Assembly: GCA_028065725.1 (NCBI GenBank)
Contig: JAPTVL010000307.1
Span: 1-5,213 of the forward strand
Direction of reading: 5' to 3'
DNA: 5,213 bases
Source: Betaproteobacteria bacterium
Lineage (GTDB): Bacteria; Pseudomonadota; Gammaproteobacteria; Burkholderiales; Rhodocyclaceae
This document shows, piece after piece, positions 1 to 5,213 of this stretch. The notes under the pieces were generated by a model. It ran no database searches. It was not told the DNA's origin and worked only from the letters and a program-made list of their open reading frames with translations. The position numbers and the translations under genes are program-made. Position 1 is the stretch's first letter, and each line of letters begins with the position of its first letter.

Positions 1-1240
1 AACCCCTCCTCCGCCAGCCGCACCTGTCGCCGCCAAAACACCGGCCAAGCCAGAAGCCGCCAAGCCGGCCAGCGTAGAAAGCACGTCTATTCGTGTTGGT
101 ATTGAGAAGGTCGACCAGTTGATTAACCTGGTCGGCGAACTGGTCATCACGCAGGCAATGCTGGCGCAAACCGCGGCCGACTACGACCCGGTGCAATTCG
201 AACGCCTGCTCAACGGCCTGACCTTGCTGGAGCGCAACACGCGCGACCTGCAGGAAGCAGTCATGTCGATCCGCATGATGCCGATGAGCTTTGTGTTCAG
301 CCGCTTCCCCCGCGTAGTGCGCGATCTGGCGAGCAAACTGGGCAAACAGATCGAACTCAAAACCATCGGTGAATCGACCGAACTGGACAAGAGTCTGATT
401 GAAAAAATCACCGATCCGCTCACTCATCTGGTGCGCAACAGTCTCGACCACGGCATCGAAATGCCCGAGGAACGACTGGCCAAGGGTAAACCTGCCAAAG
501 GCACGCTTACCCTGTCGGCCGCGCATCAGGGCGGCAACATCGTCATCGAAGTCGCCGATGACGGCCAGGGCCTCAATCGCGAACGTATTCTTGCCAAAGC
601 CAAGGAGCGCGGCCTGCCGGTGCATGACAACATGCCCGATCAGGAAGTCTGGCAACTGATCTTTGCTCCCGGTTTTTCCACGGCAGCGCAAATCACCGAC
701 GTATCGGGCCGCGGCGTCGGCATGGACGTGGTGAAAAAGAATATCGAGAGCCTGGGCGGGCGCGTCGATCTGTATTCCGTGTCAGGTCAGGGATCGCGGG
801 TCACCATCCGTTTGCCGCTGACGCTTGCCATTCTCGATGGCATGTCGGTCGCCCTGGGAAACGAGACGTTTATTGTGCCGCTCACCTACATCATGGAATC
901 GCTGCAACCTCCGGCGCACGACATCAAAACGGTGGCCGGCCAGGGCCGCGTCGTGCACGTGCGGGGCGACTACCTGCCTTTGGTGGCACTGCATCAGGTG
1001 CTCAATATCGAGCCGAAATTCACCGACCCGAGCTCGGGCATTGTCATTATTGTCGAGGCCGACGGAGAGAGAGCGGCGCTGTTCGTCGACGAACTGGTCG
1101 GCCAGCATCAGGTCGTAATCAAGAGCCTCGAATCGAATTACCGCAAGGTGCCGGGCATCGCGGCGGCCACCATCATGGGCGATGGCCGGGTGGCGCTGAT
1201 TCTGGATGTGGCTGCACTGGTACGCATGAGCAAACAATAG
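1..1240 (+). CDS. cheA: Chemotaxis histidine kinase CheA, C-terminal part (5' end outside window)
   Basis: CheA is the cytoplasmic kinase of the chemotaxis array: it autophosphorylates on a His in its P1 domain and passes phosphate to CheY and CheB. The first full codon is at base 2, giving 412 visible residues; P1 and P2 lie upstream. Residues 1-28 are a Pro/Ala/Lys-rich linker. From about residue 29 comes the P3 dimerisation helix pair (VDQLINLVGELV, then MSIRMMPM). The P4 ATPase follows, with N-box LVRNSLDHG (143-151), G1 DDGQG (186-190), F-box FAPGFST (221-227) and G2 GRGVGMD (236-242). The CheW-like P5 domain runs from about 271 to the end (LTLAILDGMSV onward). All ATP-binding motifs are intact, so the kinase looks functional. 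The frame is open to the window edge, so the apparent TTG start at 119 is internal. The stop is TAG at 1238-1240, 22 bp before the receptor gene. Confidence 0.97.
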   Translation, partial: TPPPPAAPVAAKTPAKPEAAKPASVESTSIRVGIEKVDQLINLVGELVITQAMLAQTAADYDPVQFERLLNGLTLLERNTRDLQEAVMSIRMMPMSFVFSRFPRVVRDLASKLGKQIELKTIGESTELDKSLIEKITDPLTHLVRNSLDHGIEMPEERLAKGKPAKGTLTLSAAHQGGNIVIEVADDGQGLNRERILAKAKERGLPVHDNMPDQEVWQLIFAPGFSTAAQITDVSGRGVGMDVVKKNIESLGGRVDLYSVSGQGSRVTIRLPLTLAILDGMSVALGNETFIVPLTYIMESLQPPAHDIKTVAGQGRVVHVRGDYLPLVALHQVLNIEPKFTDPSSGIVIIVEADGERAALFVDELVGQHQVVIKSLESNYRKVPGIAAATIMGDGRVALILDVAALVRMSKQ

Positions 1241-1251
1241 TAAAGCATAAC

Positions 1252-1262
1252 GGGGGTAGGGA
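1252..1262 (+). promoter_or_regulatory. Weak or atypical ribosome binding site of the soluble receptor
   Basis: The 22 bp gap after cheA ends in GGGGGTAGGGA directly before ATG 1263. The AGGGA nearest the start abuts the codon, so pairing with the 16S tail more likely uses the G-run at 1252-1256, about 6 bases away. It is a poorer match than the AAGGAG of cheW. The start is still favoured: the MGLFGN opening is typical of soluble receptors of this type, and the next in-frame ATG (codon 72) would remove the HAMP-like N-terminus. Confidence 0.5.
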
Positions 1263-3647
1263 ATGGGATTGTTCGGAAACAACTGCAAAGCACAGGACGC
1301 CGCACTGCAACAGGCCGCCGGTATTGTTAATAATCTGCTGCAAGGCAACCTGAACCAAAGCATTGAGGTGTCGAAGGACAACCCCGCAGCCGCACCGCTG
1401 CTGCGGGCATTGAAAGAATTGCAGAAAAGCCTGGGCAGCCGCGACCAAGCGACGGAAGACACGCAAAAAAATCAGATGCTGCTGCAGCGCCTGAAAGGCA
1501 CGCTCGACAACCTGTCCACCAACGTCATGCTGGCCGATGCAGATCTCAACATCATTTATCTGAATCAGTCTGTTATCGCCATGCTGAAAAGCGTCGAGAC
1601 TGAACTCCGCTCCGCCCTGCCTAACTTCAGTGTCGCCACCCTGCTGGGCAGCAATATCGACGTGTTCCACAAAAACCCGGCTCATCAGCGCGGCATTCTG
1701 CACAACCTGAAATCGACCTACCGCACCTCGATCAAGGTAGCCGGCCGCCACTTCAGTCTCAAAGCCGACCCGCTTTTCGATGCCGCCGGCGTACGTCTGG
1801 GAACCATGGTCGAGTGGGACATGGACAACGATTCGGTGGCCCAGATCGAAGCAGTTAACCGCTCCATGGGCGTGATCGAGTTCAATCTGGACGGCACCGT
1901 CATTACGGCCAACCCCAACTTCCTCTCCGTCATCAATTACACTCTGGACGAGATCAAGGGCAAGCATCACAGCCTGTTGGTCGACCCGGCTTATGCCGCC
2001 AGCCCGGAATACCGTGCCTTCTGGGAAAAACTCAACCGCGGCGAATTCGATACCGGCGAATACAAACGCATTGGCAAAGGCGGCAAGGAAATCTGGATCC
2101 AGGCCTCCTACAACCCCATCCGCGACATCAACGGCAAAGTCTATAAGGTGGTCAAGTACGCCTCCGACATCACGGCGCAAAAACTGCGCAACGCCGACTA
2201 TCAGGGTCAACTGGAAGCGATCAGCAAATCCATGGGGGTGATCCAGTTCAATCTCGACGGCACGGTGATTGATGCCAATCCCAACTTCCTCGCCGTCATC
2301 AACTACACGCTCGACGAAGTCAGGGGTAAGCACCACAGCCTGTTTGTCGATCCGGCGCACGCCGCCAGCCCGGAATACCGTGCCTTCTGGGAAAAACTCA
2401 ACCGCGGCGAGTTCGATACCGGCGAATACAAACGCATTGCCAAAGGCGGCAAGGAAGTCTGGATCCAGGCCTCCTACAACCCCATCCGCGATGCCAGCGG
2501 CAAAGTCTACAAAGTCGTGAAATATGCCTCTGACGTCACGGCACAGAAGCGTTATCAGATGACCGTAGAAGCGGTTCTGCAGGAAACGCGGGCAGTCATG
2601 CTGGCGCTGGCAGAAGGCGACCTGACCCGCTCCATGACCGGCAATTATGAAGGGGAATTCAAGGTGCTGAGCGAGGCGGTCAACCAGTCTATCGCCAATC
2701 TGCAAAGCATCGTCCAGCAGATCGGCGAGGCCACCGGACTGATCAACACCGCCGCCCAGGAAATTGCAGCCGGCAACACCGATTTGTCGAGCCGCACCGA
2801 AGAGCAGGCCTCCAGCCTGGAAGAAACCGCCTCCAGCATGGAAGAACTGACCAGCACGGTGAAGCAGAACGCTGAAAACGCCAAACAGGCCAACCAGCTC
2901 GCGCACAGCGCCTCGGAGATTGCCGTTAAAGGCGGCAGTGTAGTTTCCGGTGTGGTTGACACCATGCGCGATATCGACGAATCCAGCCGCAAAATCGTCG
3001 ACATCATTTCCGTCATCGACGGCATCGCCTTCCAGACCAACATCCTGGCGCTCAATGCCGCTGTCGAAGCGGCGCGTGCCGGCGAGCAGGGACGCGGCTT
3101 TGCTGTTGTGGCGGGCGAGGTGCGCAGTCTGGCGCAGCGCTCCGCTGCCGCGGCGAAGGAAATCAAAGGCCTGATCAACGATTCGGTGGAAAAAACCACC
3201 AGTGGCGCCAAACTGGTCGAACAGGCGGGCAAAACCATGGGTGAAATTGTTGCTGCGGTGAAGCGCGTAACCGACATCATGAGCGAAATCACGGCCGCTT
3301 CGATGGAACAGTCAGCCGGGATCGAACAGGTCAACCTGGCCATCACGCAAATGGATGAAGTCACGCAGCAGAATGCCGCCCTGGTTGAAGAAGCCGCTGC
3401 CACCGCAGAATCGCTGGAAGATCAGGCCCAGGCGCTCGCCCGTGCCGTGGCCAGCTTCAAACTGGCGGCAGGCATGATGGCACTCACCTCGAGGTCACAA
3501 TCAAGGGCTGTGTCGGCACCCAGGGCCGCCGCACCGGCAGCGCGTCCGGCTCCGCCGCGGACCAGCCCCACCCGTCCTGTCCCGACCGCCGCCCGCCGTC
3601 CGGCCGCTGCGGCTACATCACGGGATGACGAATGGGAAGAATTCTGA
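1263..3647 (+). CDS. Soluble methyl-accepting chemotaxis protein with three PAS domains and a CheR/CheB-type pentapeptide
   Basis: A complete 794-residue chemoreceptor that should sense an intracellular signal and control CheA through CheW. No hydrophobic segment long enough to span a membrane is visible, so it is probably cytoplasmic. Order of parts: HAMP-like stretch (about 18-57, with [10 protein letters not shown]); PAS1 (about 79-190); PAS2 (201-307); PAS3 (323-429), a near copy of PAS2; a second HAMP-like stretch (about 436-485, LAEGDL); then the signalling coiled coil to about 735. The hairpin tip around 587-622 ([20 protein letters not shown]) is nearly the same as in E. coli Tsr, suggesting the 36-heptad class. 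Glu/Gln-rich methylation helices flank it ([17 protein letters not shown] near 509-525; [15 protein letters not shown] near 705-719). A Pro/Ala/Arg-rich tail (about 745-786) leads to EWEEF. PAS2/PAS3 resemble those of BdlA-like soluble receptors. The ligand is unknown. Confidence 0.95.
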   Translation: MGLFGNNCKAQDAALQQAAGIVNNLLQGNLNQSIEVSKDNPAAAPLLRALKELQKSLGSRDQATEDTQKNQMLLQRLKGTLDNLSTNVMLADADLNIIYLNQSVIAMLKSVETELRSALPNFSVATLLGSNIDVFHKNPAHQRGILHNLKSTYRTSIKVAGRHFSLKADPLFDAAGVRLGTMVEWDMDNDSVAQIEAVNRSMGVIEFNLDGTVITANPNFLSVINYTLDEIKGKHHSLLVDPAYAASPEYRAFWEKLNRGEFDTGEYKRIGKGGKEIWIQASYNPIRDINGKVYKVVKYASDITAQKLRNADYQGQLEAISKSMGVIQFNLDGTVIDANPNFLAVINYTLDEVRGKHHSLFVDPAHAASPEYRAFWEKLNRGEFDTGEYKRIAKGGKEVWIQASYNPIRDASGKVYKVVKYASDVTAQKRYQMTVEAVLQETRAVMLALAEGDLTRSMTGNYEGEFKVLSEAVNQSIANLQSIVQQIGEATGLINTAAQEIAAGNTDLSSRTEEQASSLEETASSMEELTSTVKQNAENAKQANQLAHSASEIAVKGGSVVSGVVDTMRDIDESSRKIVDIISVIDGIAFQTNILALNAAVEAARAGEQGRGFAVVAGEVRSLAQRSAAAAKEIKGLINDSVEKTTSGAKLVEQAGKTMGEIVAAVKRVTDIMSEITAASMEQSAGIEQVNLAITQMDEVTQQNAALVEEAAATAESLEDQAQALARAVASFKLAAGMMALTSRSQSRAVSAPRAAAPAARPAPPRTSPTRPVPTAARRPAAAATSRDDEWEEF
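1497..1832 (+). other. PAS1 of the soluble receptor (possible heme-type PAS)
   Basis: Residues about 79-190 form a PAS fold distinct from the two that follow: it opens with [21 protein letters not shown] and closes with a GTMVEWDM strand. Two residues stand out: His136 in DVFHKNP and Trp185 in the final strand. From memory of the Aer2 family, whose PAS domain binds heme through a His and uses a Trp on the last strand near bound O2, this pairing is suggestive. The same PAS type starts at the window end in the second receptor. Heme binding is inference; the PAS call is solid. Confidence 0.7.
1863..2183 (+). repeat. Tandem PAS-coding repeat, copy 1 (PAS2)
   Basis: A 321 bp in-frame unit coding residues 201-307 ([13 protein letters not shown] to SDITAQK), repeated exactly 366 bp downstream. 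Aligned by eye, the two protein copies differ at 12 of 107 positions. Bases 1995-2125 match copy 2 with only 3 differences in 131. Weaker similarity extends upstream into the linker (QIEAVNR versus QLEAISK), so the duplicated unit is PAS plus linker, 122 codons. Confidence 0.93.
2229..2549 (+). repeat. Tandem PAS-coding repeat, copy 2 (PAS3)
   Basis: Second copy of the 321 bp unit, coding residues 323-429. It keeps the reading frame and every recognisable PAS element ([42 protein letters not shown]). Changes relative to copy 1 lie mostly in the first third (E/Q, T/D, S/A, I/V, K/R, L/F, Y/H), plus G/A, three further hydrophobic exchanges and N/S later. A linker of 15 residues separates the copies. 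Confidence 0.93.
3630..3644 (+). other. C-terminal EWEEF pentapeptide, predicted CheR/CheB docking site
   Basis: The last five residues of the soluble receptor are EWEEF, placed after a flexible Pro/Ala/Arg-rich tail of about 40 residues. In enteric Tsr and Tar the equivalent NWETF/NWESF tethers the methyltransferase CheR and the methylesterase CheB. The key Trp and the terminal Phe are both kept with the same spacing, so the receptor is expected to undergo methylation-based adaptation and may help neighbouring receptors adapt. Confidence 0.85.
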
Positions 3648-3730
3648 TGAACGGCAATCTCGACAACAGGACCTAACAGAACGCGGAGCGGGCTACGAAA
3701 GTTGCCACTCCCGGGCAAGGAGCAAAGCAG
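3648..3730 (+). other. 83 bp spacer between receptor and cheW
   Basis: The spacer begins with a second in-frame TGA (3648-3650) straight after the receptor stop. No terminator-like stem followed by T residues is visible, and no clear promoter. It holds a 9-codon open frame (3647-3676) overlapping the receptor stop, and a short inverted repeat TTGCC/GGCAA (3702-3706 and 3714-3718) whose right arm touches the cheW ribosome binding site. Both may be chance. Confidence 0.6.
3717..3722 (+). promoter_or_regulatory. Ribosome binding site of cheW
   Basis: AAGGAG lies 8 bases before ATG 3731 and is a strong Shine-Dalgarno match. It decides the start of cheW over the internal ATG at codon 15, which has no comparable site at the right distance. 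Confidence 0.85.
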
Positions 3731-4228
3731 ATGCAAACGGCACAAGACACCCTGAATCCACACGCCGCAGAAATGGGGGCGCACGAATTCCTGACGTTTA
3801 CCCTGGGAAGCGAGGAATACGGCATCGATATCCTGAAGGTACAGGAAATTCGCGGCTATGACGCAGTAACCCGGATTGCCAATTCGCCCGACTTCATTAA
3901 GGGCGTTATCAACCTGCGCGGCGTGATCGTGCCGATTGTCGACATGCGCATCAAGTTCAATCTGGGCAGTGTCGAATACAACCAGTTTACCGTGGTCATC
4001 ATTCTCAATGTGGCCGAGCGCATCGTCGGCATCGTGGTAGACGGGGTATCCGACGTGATCACGCTGTCGCCCGAACAAATCCGCCCGGCCCCGGAATTCG
4101 GCTCGACCATGGACACTCAATACCTGCTGGGTCTGGGCACCCTGGATAACCGGATGATCATACTGACAGACATCGAAAAGCTGATGAGCAGTGCCGACAT
4201 GCAGCTGATGGACGAAGCTACCGCCTAA
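3731..4228 (+). CDS. cheW: Chemotaxis adaptor protein CheW
   Basis: CheW couples receptors to the CheA P5 domain inside the cytoplasmic chemosensory array. The 165-residue product is the usual CheW size and consists of a single CheW-like domain: [20 protein letters not shown] (20-39) opens the first beta-barrel, [13 protein letters not shown] (61-73) is the family signature containing the conserved NLRG loop, and [13 protein letters not shown] (100-112) and [19 protein letters not shown] (133-151) complete the second half. About 17 residues precede the domain and a short acidic tail follows. The start follows a strong AAGGAG. The gene sits between two receptor genes and downstream of cheA, as expected for an adaptor serving both. 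No missing residues or frame damage are seen. Confidence 0.97.
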   Translation: MQTAQDTLNPHAAEMGAHEFLTFTLGSEEYGIDILKVQEIRGYDAVTRIANSPDFIKGVINLRGVIVPIVDMRIKFNLGSVEYNQFTVVIILNVAERIVGIVVDGVSDVITLSPEQIRPAPEFGSTMDTQYLLGLGTLDNRMIILTDIEKLMSSADMQLMDEATA

Positions 4229-4264
4229 ACCCAACTTATAAGCCACCCTTACCGGGAGACAACC
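4229..4264 (+). promoter_or_regulatory. cheW-aer gap with ribosome binding site
   Basis: The 36 bp gap contains GGAG at 4255-4258, six bases before ATG 4265, a good Shine-Dalgarno site. No terminator is seen, consistent with co-transcription of cheW and the receptor. Confidence 0.75.
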
Positions 4265-5213
4265 ATGCGCCTGAACATGCCCGTTACCAATGTCGAACAT
4301 GAACTGTACGACGGCGAACAAATCGTCTCAAAAACCGATCTGAAAGGTCAGATTACCTATATCAATCCGGCCTTTATCCGCATCAGCGGCTTTACCGAAG
4401 CCGAACTCATCGGCCAGCCGCACAACATCGTACGCCACCCGGACATGCCGCCCGAAGCCTACGTCGACATGTGGGAAAATCTGAAACAGGAAAAATCCTG
4501 GACGGGCATGGTCAAAAACCGCTGCAAAAACGGCGACTACTATTGGGTGGAAGCAACCGCCACCCCCCTGCGTGAAAACAATCAGGTCGTGGGTTACATG
4601 TCGGTGCGCAAGAAACCGGCCCGCGAGCAAATTGAAGCCGCCAGCGCCGCCTACAAACTGTTCCGCGAAGGCAAGGCCAAGGGCCTGAAGATCGAACAGG
4701 GACGAGTGGTCCGCACCGGTTTGCGCGGCTGGCTGGACAACATCACCATCAAACAGCGTCTTGTCGCGATGGTGGGCCTCACCGGGCTGTTTATTATTGT
4801 GATGCTCCTGGCTGGCTTGTTTGATGTGCAAGAGATTGGCGTAGCCAAAAACGCCGCCCCTGCCGACCTCAAGGCCATCGCTTTTGGCGTCACGGCAGGC
4901 AGCGGAGCTGTGGCGCTGCTGCTGCTCACCTGGCTGGCCTGGCGCCTGCATACGGCTGTTGTCCACCCACTCACCAGGATTGCCGGCAATATTGCACGCA
5001 TTGCCCAGGGCAATTCCGGCGAAAATATTATCATCGAGCGCAACGACGAGTTGGCCGACATGGTGCAATCGTTCCGTTCGCTCGAGACCAAACTGGGCTT
5101 CGATATTGCCGAGTCCAACCGGCTTGGGCAGGAGTCGCTGCGAGTCAAAATTGCGCTGGATAATGTATCAACCGGCGTCATGATTGCCGACAACAACTTC
5201 AATATTGTGTATA
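4265..5213 (+). CDS. aer: Aer-type PAS/HAMP chemoreceptor, 3' end outside window
   Basis: An energy-taxis receptor of the Aer type, open to the window end (316 full codons seen). PAS1 (about 10-118) follows E. coli Aer closely and nearly without gaps: QPHNIVRHPDMP (51-62), DMW (68-70), MVKNRCKNGDYYWVEA (82-97). Residues tied to FAD binding in E. coli Aer (N34, R57, H58, D60, W70) sit at the same numbers here. A linker with GLRGW (152-156) leads to two hydrophobic helices (about 167-186 and 204-226) joined by about 17 residues, then a HAMP domain (about 228-280; Pro235, DEL 261-263). A second PAS opens at about 297 (LDNVSTGVMIADNNFNIVY), which E. coli Aer lacks. The signalling domain is expected downstream. 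Expected to bind FAD at the inner membrane and report redox state to CheA/CheW. Confidence 0.92.
   Translation, partial: MRLNMPVTNVEHELYDGEQIVSKTDLKGQITYINPAFIRISGFTEAELIGQPHNIVRHPDMPPEAYVDMWENLKQEKSWTGMVKNRCKNGDYYWVEATATPLRENNQVVGYMSVRKKPAREQIEAASAAYKLFREGKAKGLKIEQGRVVRTGLRGWLDNITIKQRLVAMVGLTGLFIIVMLLAGLFDVQEIGVAKNAAPADLKAIAFGVTAGSGAVALLLLTWLAWRLHTAVVHPLTRIAGNIARIAQGNSGENIIIERNDELADMVQSFRSLETKLGFDIAESNRLGQESLRVKIALDNVSTGVMIADNNFNIVY
5153..5213 (+). other. Start of a second PAS domain in the Aer-like receptor (cut by window end)
   Basis: Residues from about 297 (ALDNVSTGVMIADNNFNIVY) match the opening of PAS1 in the soluble receptor ([20 protein letters not shown], residues 80-99), with the same spacing and many identical positions. 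Only the first strands are visible. The placement directly after HAMP suggests a second, cytoplasmic sensing input. Confidence 0.7.

Noticed and set aside
119..121. TTG as the start codon of cheA
   Set aside because: The frame is open upstream to the window edge, and the preceding residues (VGIEKVDQ) are conserved CheA P3 sequence, so this Leu codon is internal.
1863..2549. The PAS repeat as a mobile element or CRISPR-like array
   Set aside because: Both copies keep the coding frame and a complete PAS fold, with no terminal inverted repeats, transposase or spacer pattern. It is an ordinary domain duplication.
1173..2906. A 577-codon open frame on the - strand opposite the soluble receptor
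   Set aside because: It lies antisense to a clear receptor gene. Its protein has no recognisable domain, and its internal repeats are just the PAS duplication read backwards. It is a shadow caused by codon bias.
3625..3861. A 78-codon + strand frame bridging the receptor end and cheW
   Set aside because: It runs out of frame through the ends of two real genes, has no good ribosome binding site, and shows no domain.
3422..4321. A 299-codon - strand frame across cheW and the receptor end
   Set aside because: It overlaps cheW and two gene boundaries, has a His/Asp/Val-rich low-complexity look typical of antisense reading, and has no supporting start site.
4328..5068. A 246-codon - strand frame opposite the Aer-like gene
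   Set aside because: The + strand codes an unmistakable Aer PAS, membrane helices and HAMP over the same bases; the antisense frame shows no domain.

Overview
This window is a chemotaxis signalling gene cluster from a Gram-negative bacterium, probably a betaproteobacterium. The evidence is a moderately GC-rich base composition (judged by eye), a Tsr/Tar-like receptor signalling domain with a CheR/CheB-type C-terminal pentapeptide, an Aer-type receptor, and the gene order cheA - receptor - cheW - receptor. I cannot name a genus. All four genes are on the + strand with short gaps (22, 83 and 36 bp). No terminator or convincing promoter separates them, so they are probably one operon entered and left by the window edges.

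Layout: (1) 1-1240 is the C-terminal part of the histidine kinase CheA, covering the dimerisation, ATPase and CheW-like regulatory domains; the phosphotransfer domains lie upstream. (2) 1263-3647 is a complete soluble chemoreceptor of 794 residues with three PAS domains. The last two PAS domains are a recent tandem duplication, and the protein ends in a proline/alanine/arginine-rich tail carrying the pentapeptide EWEEF. (3) 3731-4228 is the adaptor CheW. (4) 4265 to the window end is a membrane-bound Aer-type redox/energy receptor. Its N-terminal PAS conserves the FAD-pocket residues of E. coli Aer, and a second PAS begins just after the HAMP domain. The window stops inside that second PAS.

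How the genes work together: the two receptors probably read internal cues such as redox state, oxygen or small ligands, not periplasmic attractants. Through CheW they control CheA autophosphorylation, and CheA then phosphorylates response regulators (CheY, CheB) not seen here. The EWEEF tail predicts a CheR/CheB adaptation pair, perhaps encoded downstream.

I do not see a new kind of biological system. The points worth a second look are the near-identical PAS duplication, a candidate heme-binding PAS shared by both receptors, a HAMP-like N-terminus on the soluble receptor, and the unusual two-PAS build of the Aer-like protein.
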